Assembly: GCA_963691815.1 (NCBI GenBank)
Contig: OY829659.1
Location: 27,942,170-28,006,169 of the forward strand
DNA length: 64,000 bases
Source of the DNA: Echiichthys vipera
Taxonomy: Eukaryota; Chordata; Actinopteri; Perciformes; Trachinidae
Direction: 5' to 3'
The notes under the pieces were generated by a model. The model worked only from the letters and a program-made list of their open reading frames with translations. It did no database searches and was not told where the DNA came from. The position numbers and the translations under genes were made by a program. Numbering within the stretch: the first letter of the stretch is position 1; every line of letters begins with the position of its first letter. Of this stretch, positions 11,468 to 23,611 are shown piece by piece.

Positions 11468-11991
11468 ATGTTTTTAAATCACATATACCAGTTACTGGCT
11501 GTGTTCCTTCATATACACTTGATTTCTATGATCGTTCAAACCTTTCAAGAGCGAATTGTAGTAGTTGCAGTTTCCCAAAAAAAACAAACATTTTGTGTTA
11601 TTTTTACTGTTGGCAAATTTAGTTTTCAGTCACCATCTTAAAAACATGAGAAATAGAATGATTTACTGAAAAAAGGTGGATGTAAAACAATTATTTTTTG
11701 GCTTATTCCCTCACCATTTCTTAAAGCAGAAATATTTTTCCATCCCCTGGGTTTCTTTCTATGTATTATGTATTTGTACGCTGAAGACAATACCCATACA
11801 AGAGGAAGAGTACATCCTGTTCACACAGCTAAAAATAAAACATTTAAATGTATTCACAATCACCATGATCTACAGGCACCTTATCGATTCATCTGTAATG
11901 CTCATTCTTGGCCGGTGTAATAACACCCATAAGGATAAGGTAAGAAGATGCCAGAGAGGGATAACGTTTTTATCGTAGAATCACTTAGCTA
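11468..11991. other. No recognised feature
   Basis: AT-rich sequence after the plus-strand gene. No domain is visible in the 100-codon frame at 11676. Confidence 0.4.
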
Positions 11992-12600
11992 GGGCGTACT
12001 CACATTGTCCTTCCGCACCGCGACTTGGGCTTTAGGGTACTTGTCCCCCCTCCCTCTCCCCCCGCGCCCCAGCCCCGTTTGTACTCACACTGCCAGGGCC
12101 GGCCAATGCTTCTTGCTGTCCATACGCCATCACGCCGTAACACGTCACACGCATTGATCGCGTGTGTGTGGCTTTGTTTACAAATCTTTCCACAGACCTC
12201 GGAGTTTTTGTGCGTCTTGTCCGACTGTTTATGAATATTTTCACACGACCAAATCTGCAGTAAACACTCCACCTCCGCATCACACCAACGTGAACCTTTC
12301 ACCGCCATTGTTGTTGTTGTTAAATGTCCGCGCATGGTCCGTCCTTCTATTTACATGTCCGAACAGGCGGACATAACGCTACTGCCGTAGGGCTCGTGCT
12401 CGTGCTCGTACACGTGCGCATGCTCGTGCTCGTACATGTGCAAACGGCTCCGCTGAAGCCCACCTCTTTCAAGCGGGCCGTGGACGGCCCGCTGGCCGCA
12501 GTTATACATGGAACGGGTGCACTCACACTGCTTAAAGTTACTAGGCTTTAGCTGAAAAACCGGTTTTGGCCCCGGCCAGAAGAACAGTGTGAGTGCGCCC
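11992..12600 (-). mobile_element. PIF/Harbinger-type MITE, copy 2 (reverse orientation)
   Basis: Starts GGGCGTACTCACATTGTCCT and ends GTGTGAGTGCGCCC; a clear target duplication is lacking. On the minus strand a frame from 12335 begins just before the ATGGC equivalent and reads AEVECLLQIWSCENI, the start of a Myb/SANT-like (trihelix) DNA-binding domain of the kind encoded by Harbinger second ORFs. It then degrades. Copies 1 and 2 face each other across exons 2-4 of the plus-strand gene. Confidence 0.8.
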
Positions 12601-13727
12601 TGGACTCATAATTGTTGTCCTTTACTAAGTAAATAATTGGGCTTTTGTTTCTGAATACATTTATGACTTGACATGGGTTTTAAATCATCCTGCAGTCCCA
12701 TTTGAGAACCGAGGACCCGCCCCCCGGAAGTATTTTTTTCAACAAATCTCTTGATAAAGAGTCCTTGATAACTTCACAATACGATGGGTTAATGCAATGG
12801 CCATCGATTATAATTATTTCTTTCGGATCTGAGAAATGTAGTTTTATCTTGTCAGTTTTGGATAACGGAAGGCTACGTTTTTACCCCCAGCCACCGTTGC
12901 GCTTGTTTGGCTTGTGTTGCAGGTGGAAGTGGTGTGTTCGAATACTATTTTGAGCTGTCCTCCGTGGATGGGCTCCATTCCAACTCAAATTGCCGCCGGT
13001 CAGCGTGGTGTGTTCGAATACTATTTTGAGCTGTCCTCCGTGGATGGACTGCATTCCAACTCAGATTGCCGCCAGTCAGCATCCCTAGCTCTGTTGATGA
13101 GACATTTTATAGCCAGTGATTGTAAAATATGAAGTGGCTCATTAATATAATTTAATATTATATTTTTAAGAATATATGGCTGATTATATTTAAAATAAAA
13201 TCGTATTTCGTATGTGTCTTCCTCAATTAATATTGAACCACATACGAATCAGAATGGGTTTTTATTATCATATTGTCATATTAAAAGGAAAAAGACCAAA
13301 AAATAAATAAAAGGTAAATACTAAATAATAGATATAGACATGTGAATGTAATTTCCGTGCTAGGCAACAGCCTTGGTCCTTGTTAACTTCCCATCAGCTG
13401 ATGTAATTCACATTCACTACAACAAATAATAATTGCAATAAGCTTGGACACATTTAGAATGTTTATATTTATAACTTTGACATTTTCCGATGACCGTTGC
13501 TGTTGCCCAGCAATGGAATCCCATTAAAAAGGTCGATATCAGAGGTCCCAAATTTCAGTCCTGGAGAGCCACTGTCCTGCATGTTTAAGTTTCTCTCTGC
13601 TCCAACACACCTGATTCTAATGATGTGCTCGTTATCAAGCAGCTGAAGCTTGTCAGGTTTGAAAATCATATAATCTATATATGTAATAATATGTTGCTGA
13701 TGATTTTGATCTACATCATCAAATAAA
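12601..13727. repeat. Repeat-rich spacer: 76-bp duplication and dispersed repeats
   Basis: GGTGTGTTCGAATACTATTT occurs at 12931 and again at 13007, the start of two tandem 76-bp units ending near 13082. 13346-13475 is the partner of the repeat at 7821-7955. 13535-13665 (CTGGAGAGCCACTGTCCTGC and onward) matches a short repeat common in fish genomes. The rest is AT-rich and unassigned. Confidence 0.7.
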
Positions 13728-13880
<153 letters not shown>

Positions 13881-15768
13881 GCGGTATTTGTGGGTCATAC
13901 ACAAAACATCATTCTTAATGCTTGCAATGGCTAATAACATATACACAGTGAATATTGTGATATATGAAGATGACTCATGTCAGTCAACAAAAAAACAAAC
14001 AAAGAATGAAAGAAACAAACAAACAAAGAAACTTTTATGTGTAGAGCCTTCAAAGTGCTGTCTGGATGTAGGGTTTGGATGACCTGAGTCCATGACATGA
14101 AAAAATTAAAACTTTGCTGTAGAGCTAAACCAAATACATCATTGGAAAGGTCGCGACCTGGGGAGTAATAATATGTTAGTATCAATATTATACATGGCTC
14201 CTGTTTTGAAATAATGAACTTTGAACCTTGACCTCAGGGCCTGTTTGAGGGCTTATAATTCTGCAATAAAAAGAAATACAGAAATGGGACCAACTGTTAT
14301 AGAGAGCTCTTGACCCCAGCTATAACATGAGTACAATCAACAATTTGGGGTTTTGTCAATTATGGGTCAAATTAATTTTCACCTATGAAATAATTTGATT
14401 TTAAAAATCTGATTACATCAATGTGTTAAGTATGCCCTTAATCTCCTCAATGTATTCTCATTTCAACATTTACAACTTCCAATTCAATGAAAAATACAAC
14501 CTTAATTAAAGAACTACAACTCCAATGAGCCGCGCAATAACGCTAAGTACTACTATCTGCCATAGTTGTAGTTTTCTGTAGTTCTTTCGGTTTGCAAATA
14601 AATGGGTTCGCAAAATACATACATATATATATATATATTACATATATCAAATATCTAGAACAGCTGGATTAGTAATTAGATTACATAAAGATGATCTATG
14701 TCAACAAAAAGTAAAGATGTATTCTTGAAATAGGTATGCAGTCTTCTGGTTTGCAAAAAGGGTAGTAAATAATGTGTCGTATACTTTAAATATTGAATAT
14801 AGCCTAACTCCCGTTTTCTCTTCATATATATGGTCTTTATGTTAAGAAACAGTTCAGATGCTAGGTGTTTGAACAATATTTATTAGTTTTAAGTAAATTA
14901 GGGTTTGCATGCAGCGGACTGGCTCCATCTCTATAGCCACTTCCGGCTTCCGCAGCATGCGTGGCAACCACCATAGCAACAATAGAAAACGATGCATCTG
15001 TGCATTCCAACTATTTGTTCGCTTTGTAATAACTCATAAATAATATATCATAAACATTCACTAGACAAAGCTGTAGATTAGACATTTATTTGTGAGGCTT
15101 AATTCTTCATGTCTACGTTGTTATTACATACAAAATACAATATTTTTAAAGATTATCTCCAGACATGTTAGATGTATGAAAATACCTCGTTTGTAATAAC
15201 AGTAATGTTTGAATGAGCCACCGGTATACAGGATGAACCAGAACACCATGGCACAACAATTTGTGACACGAATAATGTTACATCTCAAAACGCTATGTTT
15301 TTATATTCTATGTACTCACATTAGAATATGCCACTCTCATGCAAAATAAAACACATCCCACTGTGATATACTGTAAAACTTACAGAATCTTTAAAATATT
15401 AAACAAATAATTGGTCATACTGTCCAGCACTAGGCACTATATAAATGCAGCCATTTACTGAACTTCCACGAGTAACAAGTACAGCACTCTGCCCAAAACT
15501 GAGCACAACTTTCGACACCTGTTATGTAAACTTTATACAACAGTTAGTTTCTAGCTTACACAAAGTATCAAGCTATTGCACAGTCAAATTTTTATGTGTT
15601 GCTTAGCCACAGTCCAGTTCCAGTCTGGTGCTTTGTAGAAAGGATGTATAAAAGCAATATCACACGAGAGGGAGTGAGGTTGTTCTGAACCTCATCACAG
15701 CTGTGAATATGTAAAAGGCACACGGCCTGCGGCCTTATGTCCACAACTGAATCACAGTCCCACAGGCT
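13881..15768. other. AT-rich spacer between the two convergent genes
   Basis: No coding signal recognised. There is a short TA run at about 14622-14640. A small GC-richer patch at 14910-14980 (CCACTTCCGGCTTCCGCAGC) resembles promoter-type sequence but has no ORF attached. Confidence 0.4.
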
Positions 15769-17941
15769 TTACATTTCTTCCTCTGAAATATCTGGATATC
15801 CAGGAGGACCCTGGTCACTGTCCTCTTCAACGTCCTCAGTGTCTTCCTCCAACATGAAAAAGGAGGGGTCAGTGTCAAAATGGGCGTAAGTGCTGGTGAC
15901 TGCGCTCAGTTTCTGCTGCAGAATGTGCAGCTTGCGCAGGAGACAACAGAGCACCCTGTATCCCTCTTCTCTCAGCTCTGTGGGAGGTGCTAAAATAAAA
16001 TGTAAAAAAAATAAATAATAATAATCAGATAGAAAATAAGGCAACCCTTTATGAACATTAAAATGCAGATTGTCTGCCCAGCTCTGAGACTGTACTTCTA
16101 CATACTATGTTTCGTGATATTCTCTTGAGTGTGACGAAGGAGGCTGTGTACTTTGTCCAAGGCCTTTCTCAGGTACTGGAAATGCTGGGTCATCTCCTTC
16201 ACAATTATAACTTTTTCCTCTTCCATAGGCCTGACCAGCATAACCTGGTTAAAAAGTCGCCTCTTCAGGCAAAGACTCACAACTGTTTTGGAAAAGAGAA
16301 CAGATGGGACAAAAGTAAAACACTTAAGCCCCTTTCACATATACACTGCAAACATAAAATGATCTAGACAATCAGTATGTGAAAACACAAATATTTGATC
16401 CAGTCAGACTGGACATCAAGTGGAGTTTACCTGGCCAGCTCCCAAGTACTACTACTATGAGCTACATGTCTCTTTTGAAAAACAGAAACAAGCAAAATTG
16501 ACCGTAAAAAAATAGTATTGTAAAACATTTAGTGAAATGTATGTCAAGACTACCAAATCTATACACCCGTGACCAAAACACATACCAGTGGCTGCCCACT
16601 GCTGGACGTCACACACCCATTCCTCCGTGTCCTCCAGAGAGATGTTGAGCTCCTGCTTGAGACTCTCAAGATTAGCTCCTTCGATTTCTGCTCTCTGTTT
16701 AGTCCATTTAGAATATTTAAAAAAAAACAAAAAACATAGATAAGTCATGGTGTGATCCGTAAAAAGGTACGTTAACATAGAGATAAGAGAATAAAAATGT
16801 TTTCACATTTGAACCCAGAATAATGTCAGAGAATCAGGTCCGGAGATGGTCCCGAGTTTCTCTTTCACACATGCAGCACACACTTAGATGTGTTCACACT
16901 TAATGTAACAACTTAGTTTGGTTTAGGCAAGGGGAGCGTGCAGCTGTATTCACACATGTGCACACTCTGGAATTACCCAGTCTTTGCACTATTAAGCTTG
17001 GAGGGTAAACTCCATTTGATGCCCGGTCCGACTGAATCCGATATTTGTGTACACACACAGCTGTAACAGGAAATGTTCAGATAGTTTCAGGTTTGCAGTG
17101 CATGTGTGACAAGGGCTTAAGATGTAGGACAACTATCTATTGGAATTTAATACACCAAAAGTATTTCATAGTATCAGAAAAAATATGTTATTTTAAAAAA
17201 AGGGCACAATATCAGTGAGTGTATCTCTAATCATGATTGAAAAACCTAAATGACAACATGCAAAACATTCAAGCACAAATTGATGAGGATATTCTAAAAG
17301 GTATGTCCTCAAAAGAGACTATGTGCCTCATGAAACAATTATTTCCTTGTTATAACAAAGGCTATTTTATGGTGAAAGAATGCAATACGTATATGAGAAT
17401 GCTAATTGGATATAAAGGACATTGAGTTGTTTGCTGCAGTCATTTGATGTCAAAAACACTAAATGGTGATTTTTGTGAGTTGTCATGATGACAACACACG
17501 CCAGTGGGGCCGTAAAGTGTGCCACGGCTCGTTTGGAGGATGTTTTGGTGAAGTTCTTCAGAACGGGAAGGTGTGAGGAGAAGGGACTGTTAAACTCAGT
17601 AGCAGTGAGTCAGTGGACCATAAGCCCATTGTTCTGCTCATTTTTTGTAGCCAATGCAGCACAAAAACACAGTGATCCAGCAAGCCAGCAGCCAACCAGC
17701 ATATGGCTCTGCCATGCCTCCACACCACACCAGTCACAGGATATAGGCTGAACAAAGTAGTCACTCCTTTAACCTGTTATGCCAGTATTCAAGCCCACAG
17801 AAAGTAACCATGAAATGACAAATGTTAACTTGCAGTAAAGACTTCTTACTTTGAAAAATCTTTTTGCCAGGGTCTTGAGCAGACTCTCTGTCTTCCTGTT
17901 GTTCCATCCCATGGCAAGCAAAGTTATCATCTCTGCTCTGC
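15769..17941 (-). CDS. KDZ-type transposase, four 3'-terminal exons
   Basis: Minus-strand exons: 17941-17850, 16694-16586, 16282-16106 and 15989-15769. Each is bounded by good GT-AG signals (donors GTAAG, GTATG, GTATG; acceptors TACAG, AACAG, AACAG, TTTAG). Joined, they give 198 residues plus stop with consistent phases and no internal stop. Successive segments: ITLLAMGWNNRKTESLL...KRFFK; LESLKQELNISLEDTEEWVC then DVQQWA; MLVRPMEEEKVIIVKEMTQH; and an acidic tail after FDTDPSFF. The helical EL...EW..DVQQW arrangement is what I associate with the C-terminal region of KDZ (Kyakuja/Dileera/Zisupton) transposases; this is remembered similarity, not a search. The RNase H-like catalytic exons should lie beyond 17.95 kb but are not visible. 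Intact phases suggest recent function or recent decay. Confidence 0.6.
16328..17116. mobile_element. TTAA-flanked pair of about 115-bp inverted arms around a KDZ exon
   Basis: Left arm 16328-16445 starts GCCCCTTTCACATATACACT; the right arm, read in reverse from 17116, starts GCCCTTGTCACACATGCACT. Both continue through CACAAATAT and then TGGAGTTTACC. TTAA flanks both sides (16324-16327, 17117-17120), as with piggyBac or Kolobok insertions. The KDZ exon 16586-16694 lies between the arms. Part of the right half (AATGTCAG, then AATCAGGTCC, then GTTTGGTTTAGGCAAGGG) recurs at 58170-58215 and 59385-59405. Confidence 0.65.
17122..17849. other. Intron of the KDZ gene, nothing further recognised
   Basis: Small plus-strand frames at 17237 and 17485 show no family motif. 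On the minus strand this is intron between the first two visible exons. Confidence 0.4.
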
Positions 17942-17950
17942 CTGTAAAAA

Positions 17951-18581
17951 AATATCCACACACACAAAACCCCCCAGAAAATATCAAAATTCAGAAAAAA
18001 TTTACAATCTGGTACCGTGTCAAGCCTACCCTTTTCTGACTACACACCAACCAGCATCAGCTGTTTTACATTGCTGACAGCAATGTGGAGTAACAGTCAA
18101 TTCAAGAGCTCTGGCATTGCAGCTCTGAATTCTTTTTCTGACATTTTTTTCCCCAATTATTTTTATTATTTTTACACAAACTCACAAAGCATATGGACAT
18201 ATCATGGCTTTACATAGCTTTACATCATATACTTTGTACATAAAGACAGAGCCATCAACTTTGTACATACAACATTGCTCATAGAGGTTGTGTTTTCTCC
18301 TCCCCCCATCATTCATACTATTGCTGTTGTCACACATACATACAGTACACCCTTCACACACACAATCCCCTAACATGTGCACCCATGATTACACATGCTT
18401 CCACACATGCTTCCACACCCGCTTCACACACACTTCCATATATATTTCCACACGTGTTTCCATATATATTACCACACCTGCTTCCACATATATTTCCACA
18501 CATGCTTCAATACATGCGCCCCATCCACCCATCCCTACACCCCCCCCTCGACACACACACACAACCGCCCTCCCACCCACG

Positions 18582-18622
<41 letters not shown>

Positions 18623-18640
18623 ACACCCACCCTCATTGGT
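17951..18640. repeat. Minisatellite and CA microsatellite at the LINE 3' end
   Basis: 18395-18520 consists of degenerate units of about 14 bp (CTTCCACA[CT]AT...). 18575-18632 is a CA run. On the minus strand this CA/GT tract directly follows the 3' end of the Tx1/L1 LINE. Open frames here (Thr/His-rich) are artefacts. Confidence 0.85.
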
Positions 18641-21600
18641 CATCACCTATGTTAATACCTTTCCTTGATAGCTGGTCGATCTCACGGCTCCACTCTCTAT
18701 AAAGCTTCATACATTATAGTCCATACATTATCAAATTGTTTTTCTTTATTGCTGTCTTCTGACATTGTCCTCTCAATATTTAAGTAGTATTTCATTAATC
18801 TTTTCCAGTTTTCGAAGGATGGTGCTTCTTTATTTTTCCAATTTTGCAAAATATTTTTTTTATAAACTAGTGAGGAAAAAATGATTTGCCACCCCATTGG
18901 GTATCTCATATTTTCAATATCTTGAAAGAGGCATGTCTTTGGTGTAAGCACAAACTCACGCTTGACGACTCTAGACATCCACATCCCAATTTGATCCCAG
19001 ATTTCTCGAATTGTCCTACAATACCAAAAGGCATGGGTGAGGGAGTCACTTTGTGTGCTACACTTTAAACATTTATCTGAGGAGTTACTATCAAATTTAT
19101 CTATTTTATTTTGTGTATAATATATTCGTGTCATTACTTTGAATTGAAATAATCGTAAATTTTCATTTGTGGTGACCTTATTTGTAAGTCGTAAACATTC
19201 CTTCCATCTTCTCCCCGCATCTTTTATATCTAAGTCTACATTCCATTTATTATATATATTTTCTAGTAATTTTTCATTGCTCTCAGCTTTAATAAGAATG
19301 TCATATGTTGCTCCTATTAATCTCCTCTTTTTATCTCCTTCCTTTTTCAAAATGTTCCCTATTTCTGTGGCTGTTCCATATTTGAGGTCTATATTGTCCC
19401 TTATCCAATATTTCAGTTGCAAATACCAAAATTTTTCCGTGACCCTTATTCCATATTTATCCTCTAATTCCTTATATGAGCGTATGGATCCCATGATATC
19501 TGCTATTATTTGGATTCCTGAGTTCTCCCATGTTCCCCAACTAATTTTAGTGTTTTGAATCATTATAGAAGGGTTATTCCATATCTTTATATGTCTAGGA
19601 ATTTCAGTTTCATGTCCTATTTGCTTTTGTATTTTATTCCAAGTATTTAATGTACAGTTGATTATAAAGTTCCCAGTAATACATTTTTGTTTGGAGAAAA
19701 GGATGGATAGGTAGTTTTTAGGCCTTAACTGATGATTTTCAATATCTATCCATGAGCTTTCTTTCCCATTGTTTACTATATGATCAATATAGAACATCTG
19801 CGCTGCACAGTGATAACTATCTAGATTGGGCAGGTTTAAACCTCTCTCTTCCTGTGGATAATACAATAATTTTCTTTTTAATCTATGAGCTTTTTTTGAC
19901 CAGATAAAGGACGTTAGAATTGAATTAACCTCTTTAAAAAATGCTGTTGGTGGAGTGATGGAAATTGTTTGGAATATATATAAAAATCTTGGCAACCACA
20001 TCATCTTAAACAAATTTATTCTACCTATTATATTTATTTTCAAATTCATCCATTTTTCAAAGTCTTTTTTTAACCCTTTAATCAAAGGAATCAAGTTGTC
20101 TTTATAGAGTTGTGATTTATCTGTGCTGATGTAGCAACCAAGATATTTAATATTTTGTGTTTGGACTTTAAACTGTTCACAGATTTCCAATGTCTTTATA
20201 CTTTTATCTACTAATAATAATTCTGTATTTTTAATATTAATTTTATATCCAGATAAAGTTGAAAAGTTAGTTAATATTTCGATTACCCTTGGTATAGATG
20301 TATTCGCCTTATTTAGGTAAAGTAATAAATCGTCAGCATAAAGACTAAGTTTGTATTCACGCTTTCCAATAGTAATACCTCTAATTTGATCTGTTTCTCA
20401 AATTTTTTGAGCTAATGGTTCTATTGCTAGTGCAAATAGAGAAGGTGATAAAGGGTCTCCCTGGGCTGTGCCTCTATTTAATGGAAATGGATCCGAGAGA
20501 ATTCCATTTGTATATACTTGTGCCTTTGGTGACTTATAAACTGTTTTGACTATATTTATAAATTCCTCTGGGAAACCATAACTTTCCAACACTTTAAATA
20601 GATAAGCTCTCTCTAGCCTATCAAAGGCTTTCTCTGCATCCACCGCCATAAGTTTTAAATCTATTTTATTTTTCCTTGCATATTGTATTAATGATAAACA
20701 AGTCCGGGTATTGGTTCTTAAATCTCTATTCTGTATAAATCCTGTCTGATTTTGATGGATGATCTCAGGTAGAATAAGAGTGAGTCTGTTATTAATAACT
20801 TTAGTAATAATTTTTTTATCGCAATTAATTAAACTAATAGGTCTATAGTCCCCAGGGGTATCACCATCTCTTCCTGGTTTTGGTATCACTGAAATAGTTG
20901 CTTGGTACATTGTTTGGGGCAGCGTATGTTCCTTTTGTGCTGTATTTAGTACTTCGATAAAAAGGGGCTCAATACTTGACCAAAATGTTGAATAAAATTC
21001 AATAGGAATTCCATCCATTCCTGGGGCTTTTTTTAAAGGGAGTGTTTTTATTGCCGATTGTATTTCCTCACAAGTTATGTCTTTCCGAAGTTTTTCTTTT
21101 TGTTCTGCTGTTAGACATTTCAAGTTAAGTGATTTAAGGAAGGGGATGGGATCTGATTCTTTTAATTCTGATGTATATAGATTCTCGTAATACATTTTGA
21201 ATTCATTATTAATCATCTGATTATTTGAATAAACTAAATCTGATGTTTTGTTTTTTATTGATATAGGTTGTCTCTTAGCAATTTTTTTGACTAATGAAGC
21301 TAAATGTTTACCTGTTTTATTAGCTGAGATATAATTAAGCTTATTTGAATTATGTCTGAAATCGTTAGCTTTTTGTATTAACAAATTATCTAGATTTAAT
21401 TTACTTTCTTGAATTTCTGTCAACACACTACTGCTAGCTTGCGTTGCATGTTGTTTCTGCAGTCTTTTTATTTGTTCTGTAAACTTATTTACTTCTTTAT
21501 CTAACTCTGTATCTTTTTAGCTGCAAATCCTTACATTATCCCCCTTATATATGCTTTAAATGTGTCCCTTATTATACCAATTTCTGGTCTACTTTCAGAG

Positions 21601-22500
21601 TTCCCAACATTGACATTAGTTTGAATGAATAATTCAATATGGTTTTTAATATGTTTTAGAAATTATATATCTGTTAAATGCTTCATTATTCATTCTCCAA
21701 ATTCTATGGTGTAACGTGTTTTGTCTGGGTGACATATTACATACTACTATTGCGTGATCCGATATGATAATTTCATTTATATTGCTTGATACTATTCTGT
21801 CCAAATCTAGCCTGGAGATAAATAGGTAGTCAATTCGACTATAGCTATTTTGAGGGTGTGAAAAATATGTGTAATCTAATGTTTTTGGATGTAACGTTCT
21901 CCAGATGTCCTCTAGTTCATTATCTACTAAAGATCTCAAAAGTTTTTTTGGTGGAGCTATCCTGAGAGCTGAAAATACTATTTAAGTCTCCCCCAAAAAC
22001 CATCACTCCTGTTGGAGATCTGTCCAATATTAATTGGATTTTACTCAAAAAAGACATATCCGAGTTAGGAGGTTTATATATATTAATAATTGTATAAAGT
22101 TCCCCGAACATTTCACATTTAACTATTAAGAACCGACCGTGGACATCTACGTGTTGTGAAATCAACTTAAAGGGTATCCTTTTGTTAATTAATATGCCTA
22201 CACCTCTACTTCTAATGGTAAATGCAGCTTCAAATGCTTCTCCCACCCATTGCCCTTTGAGTTGTTCAATTTGCCCAGGTTTGAAGTGGAGCTCCTGCAT
22301 TAAAACAATGTCAGCGGACAGCTTCTGTAAATGTTGCATTACTTTCACTTTTTTTGTCCCTTCCTGTAAACCATTTACATTCCAAGTTGCTATTTTAAAC
22401 ATGTTAGGAAGGGTTTTTATAGAGCTTTCCGTTGTATTAACCATAATCTATGGTGTAATCCAAGGAGAGAACAAGAGATCACGCCAGCTAAATTTAAGGA
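18640..22500 (-). mobile_element. Tx1-clade L1 LINE, ORF2 nearly complete
   Basis: Minus strand. Endonuclease: 22444-21646, with TWNVNGL at the start, MQELHF, GGDLNS and a SDHA near the end. Reverse transcriptase: 21426-20398, with KKAPGMDGIP, VDAEKAFDRLER and GTAQGDPLSPSLFAL; the SLYADDLLLY catalytic motif is at about 20329-20345. A Cys-rich C-terminal region extends to 18697 (CLKC...HAFWYC). Damage is light: a one-base slip at an A-run near 21930, a frame break near 21646 and one stop (TGA) at about 20396; 21426-18697 is otherwise a single frame. No ORF1 was found upstream. It sits where the upstream exons of the KDZ gene would be expected. Confidence 0.85.
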
Positions 22501-23090
22501 AAGCTAAGATACAAAATATATTTACATGACCCTCCAACCACACACACATCCACACACAAACAAGCATTAACCCCTTGGTTTCCCCATATAAGAGCATGCT
22601 TTGCTAGAGCTATAACCCCCACTCACTTTGGCGTACAAACACTGTTTTGTATATATATACTGACACTCACTCCTACATAGAAATTCCGTCACTCTTTCAT
22701 TACTCCTTCATTTCCTCCCCCTTTTTAAAAAAAAAATGATTAAGAAATGAAATTTGTTTCTTCCAGGCCCTCACCTGACTTAACATAAATTTAAGTGGTG
22801 ACATCATAATCCCATCATAGTCACCATTATCATCCTAGTGAGTGTAAACAATACTGATAGATACACGAAAAGTAAATTCTAGTAATAATACCAAAGAATG
22901 ACAGGTCAGAAAAGGAGCGCCTTATTGATAGTTAACATACGACCTCCGTGGCATTCCCAACTGAGTTGTAACTTAAACATCAAACTGAACTAACTTAGTT
23001 ACACATGATTTGCAGACAATCACTGTGATAGCTCACGCACAAAACACAACATAACCACATAAATTTAGTACACAAACCTGACGGACTTAC
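22501..23090. other. Unassigned sequence inside the giant element
   Basis: May include the LINE 5' UTR (A/T-rich tract at 22725-22740). No KDZ catalytic motif is readable on either strand. Confidence 0.4.
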
Positions 23091-23142
23091 CAATGCTACG
23101 ACATTCAGTGAAACGTGAATGCCACGCCTCCTTCTGGCGCAT
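23091..23142 (-). other. Candidate first coding exon of the KDZ gene
   Basis: A minus-strand ATG at 23142 opens 17 codons (MRQKEAWHSRFTECRSI) ending at a consensus donor, CATTG then GTAAGT. It lies just inside the right subterminal repeats, mirroring the donor at 7458 beside the left end. It could be the 5' exon of the KDZ transcript with the middle exons lost, or chance. No homology supports it. Confidence 0.3.
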
Positions 23143-23306
23143 CACATTTTGATTGGTGCCAAAGGTTAAAAGGTAGACGATGACGACATACCCAACACAC
23201 CGTTTATTGTAGTTATGTACACGACCGCTAAACTCGTGCCTATGGGTCGTAATAAGCTCCTTGATCAAACAACCTATGTGGTCGTTTTTGGGTGGAGGAC
23301 AGGCTG

Positions 23307-23611
23307 CTTACATTGGAATGAGTTGAAAGCCCCCTGCGTCGGGTTTGTACGTTTAAGGAGCGCTCCGAGGAGCGCCCTGAAGAGCGCCCAGAGGAGCGCT
23401 CCTCGAGCTTCAAATATCGCCGTGGACGGGCTTACATTGGAATTAGTTAAAAGCCCCCTGCGTCGGGTTTATACGTTTAAGGAGCCTCCTGAGCTTCAAG
23501 TATGGACTTTTAAGGAGTGCCCTGAGCTTCAAATATCACCGCGGACGGGTTTACATTGGAATGAGTTGAAAGCCCCCTGCGTCGGGTTTGTACGTTTAAG
23601 GAGCGCCCTGA
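23307..23611. repeat. Right subterminal tandem repeats
   Basis: Units begin TTACATTGGAATGAGTTGAA near 23308, 23430 (variant), 23550 and 23649, the last merging into the terminal repeat. Each has CCCTGCGTCGGGTTTGTACG and one or more GAGCGCCCTGAG-type elements, then CTTCAAATATCGC. Unit length varies from about 100 to 122 bp because the GAGCGC element expands. The left end has only one full unit plus one inverted fragment. Such arrays usually hold transposase-binding sites; that role is inference. Confidence 0.85.

Noticed and set aside
12025..12551. Plus-strand proteins over MITE copy 2
   Set aside because: Antisense or non-coding MITE sequence; similar frames appear at 58299-58743 and 59092-59319 because these are copies of one repeat.
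16107..16367. Plus-strand ORFs over the KDZ exons
   Set aside because: Antisense to exons with good splice signals on the minus strand; no domain in the plus frames.
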